This document shows positions 24,001 to 33,243 of a DNA stretch of 60,000 nucleotides, in pieces (positions within the stretch are counted from its first letter, which is position 1; the number at the start of each line of letters is the position of its first letter). The stretch is from Cryptomeria japonica. Its lineage: Eukaryota; Streptophyta; Pinopsida; Cupressales; Cupressaceae. Both the position numbers and the translations under genes were made by a program. The stretch lies in NCBI RefSeq assembly GCF_030272615.1, contig NC_081412.1, forward strand, positions 685,326,583 through 685,386,582, in the 5' to 3' direction. Below the pieces are notes generated by a model, which saw only the letters and a list, made by a program, of their open reading frames with translations, was not told the DNA's origin and ran no database searches.

Positions 24001-24751
24001 CAAATTCTCTACACAATGTGAGAGCATTATGAAGTAGATCATATTAGAAAGACTATTTAGATTGAGTTTGATAGGTTTGTATGACATATCATTTGCACTT
24101 CCTATACATTCTTTGTATTTGAGGTAGTGTCGCGTAATATAAGTTGGTGCTCAATTATTTGGATTAGGGGATTGGTGTCTCATGTAGGTTGGTGCCTACT
24201 AAATCTATGTAAGTTAATTTATATAATGTCAAGCTATATTTGGACAGTAAATTCAAGCAAATATTCTCATTGTGGTTTTTCTCTTTCGGGTTTCCACATA
24301 AATCTAGTTCTTTTGTGTTGATGTGTAGTTATGTGTATCACTAGCTTAGTTGACTTAATAATAATGTGAGATACTTAAATGGTCTTAATATTTCTCTAAG
24401 TTTTGAAGTTGAATTTGTTATATATTGATTCACTCCCCCTCTCAGTATATCTATGTGCATAACAAAAAGTATAATTTTAAATATATTTAATTTAAAATTA
24501 TTATATTTATTTTTAATTTCTTGTAAATGTAGATATTTTATCAAACATCAAAATCTTTGTCTCACACGTGAAAAAAAAAAAAAAAAAAGGAACTTAGAGA
24601 AAAAAAATCTAAAAATTATCTTTTCATTAAAAATTGATATCCTGCTTTCAAAGAAAAGGAAGAATTTAATTTGGATGCATACAAAAAATGTTATGCAAAC
24701 TATAGAATGAATAATTATTAATTCCACGTCAAAAAATTATAAAAATAATTG
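21069..24751. other. Gene-free AT-rich region; one candidate LTR promoter
   Basis: No protein domain seen. CTATATAAAATA at 22917-22928, followed by a leader-like sequence and, near 23280-23320, by ACCCAACAATATTTTCCCCTC and a GTGTGTAGGTGACAAA phrase, resembles the R-U5 part of a plant gypsy LTR on the plus strand. The edges are not clear. An A-run of 18 lies at about 24571-24588. Confidence 0.4.
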
Positions 24752-25604
24752 GGTAAGTGCACAAAGATGGTGGTCAAAAAGGGGTATAAGTGGACACTTT
24801 ATTTCTAAAATCAGGTGAACCTGAACTTCGAGGCAAAATTTGAAAGTCATCCACTCAATATATGAAGATAATCAAAGAACAAATATTGTAGTACTCTGAA
24901 TTTAGTTTCCAAAATACTATTTTTTTTCAAAATTGGATAAGATTAAGGGGGTCAAATCCTCCGTGCATGAAAAACAGACCCTAATTTTTTTTTAAAAACA
25001 GAACATAGTGTCTGACGTGCACATCAAAAAAGTCATAGTTAGATTTAGTATTTCAACAAATCCTTTGGAAGAAAGATAGTTAAGAGTGAGCACTAGAATA
25101 TGTGTACTTTTTTGTAATTTTTTGTTGATTATTTTTTTTAATGATTTTTCCAATCAAGCACATCCTGAAAATTAGGTACCTATTCATGCGTGAAGCATAA
25201 GATGCACTAAAAAAATCGAAATACAATTTTTTTTTAAATTGTAAATAATCAAGTGCACTACAATAATATATAAAGATTTTTAAATTTGGATAAGTATATC
25301 AAAATTTATTAAAAAAATGGTGCACGTATGTTTGTGAGAACTATGGAGACACTGGTAAAAGAAATTGAATAATAATATGTTATTGTTGTTCAAATTTTAA
25401 AAAAAATTATATGGTTAGAAAGCTCAGAAGATGGGTGAAAATGTGGTGGCAATTTTATAAATAACCACTTGATGAAGTGTAAACCTGATGATGACAAAGT
25501 CAAGAAACCAAGTTGATAAATAAAACACGTCAAAAAGGAGGGAAATGGAGGGAAATCAAACTTCCAAACCATAGCTTTTTCATCCAGGGCTATTTCCAAG
25601 CCTA
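24752..25604 (-). repeat. Dispersed repeat, copy B (inverted partner of 8060-8861)
   Basis: Inverted relative of copy A. Its outer end GGTAAGTGCACAAAGATGGTG matches the reverse of copy A's end with two differences. Copy B lies 0.9 kb before the transposase relic at 26529 with repeat-rich DNA between, so it may be the left terminus of that transposon. Confidence 0.75.
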
Positions 25605-25619
25605 AACAATCAAAAGAGC

Positions 25620-25844
25620 ATACGAGGTACCTATGGTATAAAAAGCACGTATGAGGTACTTATGGTGAAAAAAGCGCGTACACTCTATCTTAACTATAAA
25701 CAGCGCATACGCACTACTTTTGTTTAAATTTTGGGAGTGTGCATAATATGATATTGTATATATAATATGTGTATACACATATAATATATAAATATATAAT
25801 ATATAATATTTATATATATATATAATATATTTAATATAATATAT

Positions 25845-25932
<88 letters not shown>

Positions 25933-26155
25933 CCTTTCTCTTCACATTTTCTTTACTACAAGTAGTGTGTATGAGATATTGAGCCTATTAGTTCACTGCC
26001 CTGCCACAACATTTTTAAGGTGTAGGAGTGCATACGCACTAATTATGAGTTCTAAGTGTGTACAGAGTGAAAAAAAAATATCGTTGGGCTTGCCAACATT
26101 TTAGGGACTAACAATGCACACACAGTTATTAATATAGCGCATACTGGGTACTTAG
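25620..26155. repeat. Cluster of short GCGCATACGCACTA-like repeats
   Basis: Words related to GCGCATACGCACTA and GCACGTATGAGGTACTTATGG recur in both orientations at about 25618, 25645, 25676, 25704, 25736, 26029, 26106 and 26142. Such clusters of subterminal motifs flank the coding part of several plant DNA transposons, where the transposase binds. Here they surround the TA-rich and (TC)n stretch and precede the transposase relic. Confidence 0.5.
25849..25928. repeat. (TC)40 microsatellite
   Basis: Eighty bases of uninterrupted TC, preceded by about 95 bp of TA-rich sequence (25750-25845) and followed by CCTCCCTTTC. Uninterrupted, so probably variable in length. Confidence 0.97.
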
Positions 26156-26528
26156 AAATAGTTTTATTTTCTCAAGAGTCTCAATGGCCTCAAAAGAAGT
26201 TTTTGAAGTCATTGAAGCCCCCACTGCCACTGTGTCTACACTTCTATCACGGTTTTATACATAGAAGTAAGTGATTTTTTTTTTGCATTATTTCAAATGA
26301 TTGAATTGTTGTTCTTATTAGTTTTGTCAATATTATTGTGATTGTTTAATAGTTTTGATTCAAAAAAATAATGATAAGATGCATATTTATGGTTATTTGT
26401 TTGTTTATGAACTTTTGTTACATATATATGTAATATGATTCTATTTAGGACAGCCGATATCAACCATGAGAAACAAGTGAGGAACAATTGAACAATAAGA
26501 GACTAAAAAGGAAAGACAAAGGCAGTGT

Positions 26529-28830
26529 ATGAAGAAATTATCTGCCATAAGAACAATGGAAGAAGAAGGTATGTTATTCTCAACATCTCAATTCGATTTA
26601 CCAAATGAACATAATGCACCTAATGCAATTGAAGGAGAGACATTTGATTTACCGTATGAACCTAATGCAATTGAAGAAGATACCACATTGAATAATCAGT
26701 TAAATGATGAACATGCACCTTCTCTATTTGATGAATTGAATGTACACAATGCACTGATGTTAACACCTCTTAGAATCATTCGTAGGAAACCAAAGTATCT
26801 AATTGACATTGATGAGAATATATTGAAGCCAATGCCCGATAAAATGAATGAACGAACTTGTAGGAGAATGGTTAAAAGAATATGGAAAAACTATTTTGAA
26901 AACAAATCAAACCGCAAGATGTCAATTAATTGTTCAAATGATTAAAAATTTGAATTTTAGAGAGACAATGAAAATTCTAGGCCTAAGATCATCTAAAAGT
27001 AACAGTGAAAGAAATATTGTGAGAAATCTATTTGATGCATATCAAGCTATTGGTTCAAAATCGCGTACTAAAGATTCTAATGCTACTTGACGTGTCACTA
27101 CATCAACCATAATGAGCAGGAAAATAAAAAAAGATTGTTTGATAAGAAAAACAAGTAAGTCATTAAATTTTAGCAGTACAACATTAAGTAAAGCATAACA
27201 GAGGCAAGAAAAAATAGAGGAACCTAACAATAATTCTCTTTGGGCATTATTGGGTAGACTACCACACAAAGACAAAGTTGTTGTTGATGCACTAAAAACA
27301 TTAATTGAAAAAATTTGGCATGACAACACAAGAGTTTTGCCCAACCAAAGAGATGTTGTTAGAAGGCAAATCGGGTCTACAAATAGTGGGCCACATGCCA
27401 AACACTATTTGGATATGACTCAAACAAAATTTTATGAAATATTCCTTCAAAATTTCCTCAAATAAGAATTTCTCAAAGATTTTTTGAAATGGAAAAACCA
27501 TTTTATATTAAGATTAATCATGTACATGCCATGTGTTGTTGTAGGATGCATATTGAATTTTTCATGCACTATGATATTTTTCGTCATATTTGTTCTACTT
27601 TGCACACTAATGATGTTTTGCAGGAATGCAATATACAAGAACCTCTTAAGTCGGTAAGAGAATTTATTTCAAGTGTGCTATGCAATAGACATGGTGGTTG
27701 CATTTATCATAAGATGTCTTGTTTGGAAGGTTCGTGTGCTATATGTGGTGGTTTACAACATTTACCAGGATGTGTACATTTGGAGAGAACACATGAAACT
27801 GGTAGGAAACTAGTTTCTTTTGGAAAATACAAGACAATCACATATGGAATTAAAGATGGAAAAGATTTGAAGAGATGTGAGCTAGTGAAAAATGATATAT
27901 GTGTAACTGAATTTATGAAAATGTTTCAAGAGAAACTAGTTTATGAGCACATAATGCATACACATAGAGTTTGATGGTAAGATGAGCAATTCAAGTTATG
28001 TAAGGACACATTTCCTCTTGGCACCATTGTCTCTATCATTGAATTTTTTTTAAATTATACACTACAACCTCAAAATGAAGTGCAATCTATGTATTATCAT
28101 TCTACACAAGTTTCTATTTTTGTACACATAACATTCATGCATGTAGATGATAGCACAGAGGAGGATAGAAATGTTGTAAGAGAGTATCACTTCTACATAA
28201 GTGATGATCGTACTCATTCATCAGAGTTTGTACAAGGATGCTTTAAAGTTTTCTATGATAATTTAAAGGAAAGAAACATACAATACAACCGACACTTAAT
28301 ATAGTCAGATAATTGCACTGCACAATTCAAGAATGCAAGGATGTTTTATTGGTTGACAAGGATGCATATGACAAGTGATGTACAACATTTTGGGAATTTC
28401 ACTGAGGCTGGAGATGGTAAGGGGGAGCACAATGGTGTAGGAGCATGTGTAAAAAGATCCCTAGCTAGAGAAGAATTGAAGTACGAAGGTGGTGTTGAGT
28501 TGATAGATGCAGAAACAATTGTTCGATGGTGTAAGCCTACAATGGGTCTAGGTAATCCAGGTATGTCAATGGCTCGTATATATTTTTGGTTGTTCACTGA
28601 ATCTAACATTGAAAACTATCTATATTGTTGTACAGTTGCAGGATCAAGTGGCATGCACTCATTTATGAGCTCAAATACAATTTGACTATTAATATATACG
28701 AGACAGATGGTATGTTTTTTCTCTTCATGCATGTATTGCTTATGGGAAGAATGTGAATCACAAGAGTGGGTTGACAAATGATCTTGTAGACCGTTGGTTC
28801 CCATTGATACATATCTGCTGCCCTACTAAA
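26529..28830 (+). pseudogene. Decayed DDE-like transposase
   Basis: A broken plus-strand gene readable for about 2.3 kb. The first part (26529-27090) is acidic then basic, in two overlapping frames. A middle part (27250-27974) holds RNFPQ-like and ERTHETG phrases and CYS-rich CLEGSCAICGG. The C-terminal part (28080-28830) has HFYISDDRTH, then SDNCTAQFKNAR, then HFGNFTEAGDGKGEHNG, then VAGSSGMHSF and a CFFSSCM-CEN-like end. The SDN and GKGE blocks look like the second and third acidic sites of an RNase-H-fold DDE enzyme. I have a memory of similar proteins in mosses, lycophytes and invertebrates but cannot name the family. Breaks: stops at 27088, 27463, 27973 and 28302 (TAG just before SDN, where W is expected), 28683, and a frame change near 27440. 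The region is cut on the right by the older Tat LTR. Confidence 0.6.
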
Positions 28831-30144
28831 TGGACAAGGTTAGTCTAAGATAAATAACACAAAAGACACAAAAAAATCATTAGTGTTAATCAATCAAAAA
28901 CTAATCTAAATAGACATATCAAGAGAGACACTAAAAACATGAAAGCATATTTAACTAAAGAAGCAAATATGATGAGGCATCTCCAAATACCTCCTAACAT
29001 GTTCTTAGTTTCTTCTCCCTTGTTCCTCTCCTCTCCAAGTTCCAAAATAGTGTAGCTCTCAGCAACTTTTTGCACTATGGATGCTTATGGAGGATTCAGA
29101 TTGTAATATTGCTCTAAATGTGAATAAAGAAACTAATATTAAGCTATTGATACTAAAATGATTTATTTTAACCAAAATGACAATACATGAGTTTGCTATG
29201 CTAAATGCTCTCTTAAAATGCCTATAGGTTAAATGCATACAAATTTTCAGGATGTGGATTATGAAGAATTTATAGGAAAAATGGAGCAATGGATGGTTGA
29301 GATTGAGTAATCTCAACAAGGGTCAGGATTGAATGATTTCAAATCCATGTGAGGGCTTTCAACCCAATCCCAGGATGACAAGTGTCAATGTGAGATAGGT
29401 TGAGAGGAGAGGAAATAAGCATTTAATGCTTGACATGACCTTAAGAGTTAAAGTCAAGATTGGTTGAATGAATAAACTCTTTATTCAAAGAATAAAGCTT
29501 TTATTCAATGGATAAACTCTTGTGCAAATGTGAAATGGATGAATATGGTCAAAACAATAAATGTTTGGGGAGACAAGTTTGAAATAACCATAAATGGTTA
29601 TGTAAGAGCCATAAATGGTCATGTAAAAGCATTAAATGTTTTTCAAAGACTTTGGAGTCTTTGAGAAGTGACTCCATTTTGCTTAGGAATGTGACAATAA
29701 TTAGGGGATGGATTAGGCTAATTAGGAAGGGGTTAGAAGAATCTAGAAGGGGATTAGATTTGCAAGTGGATTTGGTGGGTGAGGGAAAATAGGATTTTAT
29801 TAAAAATAAAAATTCATTTATTTGAATAAATGTGTACAAGTTACATTTGTAGGAAAATGCAAGTGGGGGGGGGGGATAATGATTTAAATAAATGTTTTTA
29901 TTTAATTTATTTAAAAGAGGAAAAGGGGGATTTAATTAAATAAATTGATTTTATTTATTTAATTGAATGGAATTTGATTTAATGAATTAATTAAAATAAA
30001 TTGAATAATTTATTTAATTAATAGAAGAATGTTTGGAGATGAATTAATTAAATATTAATTTAATTAATTGATGGCTAGTGGATTTTTAATCAAATAAATA
30101 GCGAATATTTATTTAATTAAGTTGGACAGATTTATGTGACTACA
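28831..30144 (-). repeat. 3' LTR of the older Tat element
   Basis: The right edge is sharp: the plus strand ends GTGACTACA at 30144, next to the polypurine tract, so on the minus strand the LTR starts TGTAGTCACA (the younger element starts TGTAGACACC). The left edge is set at a TG at 28831, right where the transposase relic stops, but could be up to 60 bp away. The inner half is rich in AATTAATTTAATTAAATAAAT (29880-30120). No gene. Confidence 0.7.
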
Positions 30145-30157
30145 TTTGCCCCTCTTT
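30145..30157 (-). other. Polypurine tract of the older Tat element
   Basis: Minus strand AAAGAGGGGCAAA directly abuts the LTR. The same motif abuts the 3' LTR of the younger element at 44927-44940. Confidence 0.85.
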
Positions 30158-30453
30158 GAGACGGTGCAGTTTATCACGTCATTTCAAAGAAAGAAAAATT
30201 GGTGTAAAGAAATGCCCCATAAAATGTAAATTTAATGGGTGGTATGCCCCCTCGAGAGATGGGCTGAAAAAGTTTGAAAAATCGGGTGATCTCTCGAAAA
30301 AGAATGAAAATTGGCAGGGTGTTAGAAGAGAAGAAGTTAGCAACGTGGGTGAAAAATAGAAGAAATCGGAGATAAAATGGAGAAATGGGGGACTCGGGAA
30401 GTTCATGGGGACCACGGCAGTGAGCGGGGGGGAGTTACAGTGACGACAAAGGG

Positions 30454-30460
30454 TATAAAT
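30454..30460 (+). promoter_or_regulatory. TATA box of the antisense PMD gene
   Basis: TATAAAT in a G-rich setting (GGGTATAAATGGGG), 97 bp before the ATG at 30557. It would start transcription near 30485-30495, inside the retroelement and opposite to it. No such box is seen at the same place in the younger element. Confidence 0.55.
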
Positions 30461-30631
30461 GGGGTGAAAGGGGGGAAAACAGGATCATTTGTGACCACGA
30501 CCAGTGTGAAACGAGAGCTCTGATAGGGACATTTGGAGGAGCGAGCAGCAGTTAGGATGCCGATACCGATAGCTTAGCACAGATTCGAGCGAGTCCGACG
30601 GTTCCAGCGCCCAGATGACTACAGACCAGCG

Positions 30632-31261
30632 GTACGCAAATGTGAATTTTTAATTTTTAGGCTTTTTTGATATGTTTTTAGCTGAGTCCAAGTCGGGTCA
30701 GAGCAAGAGCACTAGAACTACGTTTTTGGCGCTTTTGCTCCATGAACTAGCGCTATTGTGCCGCAATGGCGCTATTGTCCCTTTGTTTGAGTGATTTTGA
30801 TTTTCTTTAGCACTATTGTAGGCAAGTTTAGGTGCTATTGATGAATAAGCGCTATTGAAGGTTTGTTTGAGCGCATTTGTAGTTTTAGCACTATCGAATA
30901 GCTGATTGAGCGCTTTTGTTAGGGTTGTAGCGCTATTGTTGGGAAACTAGCGCTTTTGATGGTAAAATAGCATTTTTGCATTAGGATAAAGATATGCCCC
31001 AATTTGGATGAAGAGAATCTCCTGATGTCAATGATGGGTGGATGGCGAGGTGAAGTGGGAGTTGTTTTGAACCATAGCAGCCTGATGAGACTTAGGTCAT
31101 TTGTTAGGATAAATGCCCGTTGAAGTCTAGGTGGCCATGATTGCTTACCTGTTGAGACCCAAAGATACTTGATCAAAGTATCTGATGATAGTCTAGGTTT
31201 AAACTTGAGAAAGTTTGAAAACAAAACAACTGATGGTGATTTGATGAATGTCCATGTGCAG
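30632..31261 (+). other. Predicted intron of the PMD gene
   Basis: Starts CG|GTACGC and ends TGTGCAG|GAG. T-rich toward the 3' side is weak, but exon 1 (75 bp) and exon 2 join in frame and continue the same style of protein. It contains the 20-bp-spaced decamer array at 30708-30978. Confidence 0.6.
30708..30978. repeat. Array of AGCGCTATTG-like decamers at about 20-bp spacing
   Basis: Copies start at 30728, 30749, 30768, 30790, 30809, 30831, 30848, 30870, 30887, 30909, 30929, 30949 and 30969, with a weak one at 30708. Spacings are 21, 19, 22, 19, 22, 17, 22, 17, 22, 20, 20, 20; the mean is 20.1. The ten bases between are mostly not conserved. The decamer begins with the palindrome AGCGCT; the variable position after it is A or T (AGCGCTATTG or AGCGCTTTTG). 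Confidence 0.9.
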
Positions 31262-32742
31262 GAGGAGCTACGCATGTTGCAGTTACACGAGCGCCATCCT
31301 GCGACATAGAAGTTGCAGGATCAATTGACAGAGGCGGAGATCGATTGCATTGCCTCGATGGGACTATATGAGGTGATGCACATGCCCGTGATTCATATGA
31401 ATCACAGTTTGATCACAACACTAGCAGAGTGGTGGTACAGCGAGACGTGCACCTTCCATTTGGCACAGGGGGAGATGACAGTGACCTTGGAGGATGTGTG
31501 GCACATCCTACGAATTCCGATTCGAGGGGAGCTGGTCACATATGATAGATCCTGGGGGACTCTTGCAGTTCAGAGGATTTTTGATGAGGATTTTTTCATT
31601 GATGATGGCTCGATTGCGTGGGAGGAGATAGCAGCATTAAATGAGCCTCTGCCAGTAGTTTTAGCAGGTATCGTGGGAGGACTACTCTGTCCAAACAAGT
31701 GATCACATGGGTTGGCCGTGGGGTGGGGACAGGTGATCAAGATGATGGTTACCGAGAGGACCCGATTTGCATGGGGGTCGTGCGTGCTGGCGCACATGTA
31801 CTAGGAGTTCTATGAGGTGGTTTATCGGGAGAGGGGTTCCTTAGCAGTGGGCATGACGCTACTACATATTTGGGCTTGGGAGCACCTACCAGTGACTCGA
31901 CCGGTGAGTCTGAGATTCTGGGTAGTAGACCAACCGTACATGTTCATGTATGGTAGTATGATGAGTCAGCCCCACTTGAGGAAGTTAGAGTGGTGGTGGC
32001 GGGCACTAGATGATCTAGATGCAGTTATATGGCGGCCATACTTGGAGTGTGAGCCATGGGATGATGACGCAGAGGCACTGCCGTATGTTTTTATGACTCA
32101 ATTCCTCATTGGGAGGACCGCATACCATGTAGAGAGACAGGTGCCTGGGAGAGTGCTGAGATAGTTTGGATGATAGCAGGGACTGCCCAGTAGATTAGGA
32201 GAGTATGCACGGGTTATTAGGGAGAGGTATGCATGGGGTCCAGTGCTACCATATGATCAAGCACTGGCAGAGTTTCAGACCCTGCAGGCGAGACCGTGGG
32301 ATATACGACCAAGGGTCATGGATGTAGGAGTGATAGATGAGTACACGCAATATCGGGCAGCGCACCCGATCCTATGGATATCGGATCCAGTCGAGCCGAT
32401 CCCAGATTTTGAAGATGAGAGGGGACGGAGATGGAGGACAGCAGGAGGTCGAGGACCTAGGGCAGGAGGAGGGGGTGGAGGAGGTGGTGGAGGAGGTGGA
32501 AGAGGAGGAGGTAGTGGAGGTGGAGGAGGTGGTGGGTTGGGGATGCAGAGTCAGCGGAGAGGGAGAGGTGGACTGCCTCTACAGATATCACAGGGACCCT
32601 TGATACAGGGAGGAGTTCAGCAGAGTGGGAGGGGGATGGAGAGAGAGATCCCGATGGACAAAGGGGAGGGGATGACTGGAGAGGATGGTATAGGTGAGGC
32701 GGCGATGGACACTGGGGAGCCACTGGAGATCTACGAGATCAC

Positions 32743-33243
32743 ATGATAGTACGTTTGCAGACCCGGATAGAGGATTTGGAGGAGGAGGTGGCAGCTAGGG
32801 ATGTGCAGCTATTTGCACGGGAGTCAGAGCTAGCGGTGGTGCTGCAGGAGAGGGATAGTGCAGTGGAGAGATTGGCCAAGCTATAGGAGAGAGTCCGGGT
32901 TGGAGTAGGGGCACAAGGTCCTACGGGGGAGGTGATGAGGGAGATGCAACGAGCACAGGCAGAGATAGAGTACTAGTGGGGTTTGTATGAACAGGTTGGG
33001 CCAGTTAGCCAGCAAGCTCTCAGCTATTCTCAGATGCGATAGGTCAGATCAGAGCGATCGCAGAGGGCGCAGAGCAGTGGGGGTGTGATGTGTCCTCTAT
33101 AGCGAGAGAGATCAGGGGATGCAGGAGGGAGCGGGGGTTCAATGAGGCCTCCACGGAGAGATGGATCAGGTGGTGCAAGCACCAGTGGGAGAGCAGGTGG
33201 TGATGGTGGTGGTGGTACAACATCTGGCCAGAGTGGCATTTGA
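32743..33243 (+). pseudogene. Coiled-coil open frame overlapping the PMD stop codon
   Basis: The ATG at 32743 overlaps the TGA of the PMD frame (ATGA). About 165 codons: a heptad-rich N-terminal half (RIEDLEEEVAARD, ELAVVLQERDSAVERL) then a G/S/R-rich tail ending at a TGA at 33241. Four stops inside, all TAG (32884, 32974, 33040, 33103), consistent with CAG to TAG. It may be the true C-terminus of the PMD protein after a one-base change, or a second cistron. The coiled coil would serve dimer formation. No known family beyond that. Confidence 0.6.

Larger units (their letters stand above)
30557..32746 (+). pseudogene. Plant mobile domain (PMD) protein gene with one intron, antisense inside the older Tat element
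   Basis: Predicted exon 1 is 30557-30631 (25 codons, MPIPIA to DDYRPA), intron 30632-31261 (GT-AG), exon 2 31262-32746; the splice keeps the frame. Exon 2 carries the PMD core: LTEAEIDCIASMGLYEVM (31319-31375), HMNHSLITTLAEWWYSETC, TFHLAQGEMTVTLEDVWHIL, RIPIRGELV, later LLHIWAWEHLPV (31859-31895) and VVDQPY. Known relatives include MAIL1/MAIN of Arabidopsis and copies carried by transposons; the family is linked to silencing. The tail (from about 32400) is basic and glycine-rich (32459-32540) with RGG-like repeats, which could bind nucleic acid. Seven stops break it: TAG at 30575, 31307, 31802, 32162, 32174 and TGA at 31700, 32171. All can come from CAG or TGG by one C-to-T change on either strand. 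It is no longer functional unless read through. Confidence 0.8.

Noticed and set aside
25849-25928. (TC)n as part of a GAGA regulatory site
   Set aside because: A pure microsatellite explains it; no gene start is near.
30708-30978. Reading the decamer array as coding repeats
   Set aside because: Spacing varies from 17 to 22 bp, which breaks the frame; it lies in a predicted intron.
32337-32723. Glu/Val-rich and Leu/His-rich open frames in other frames over the Gly-rich region
   Set aside because: Shadows of the GGAGG repeat in the PMD gene.
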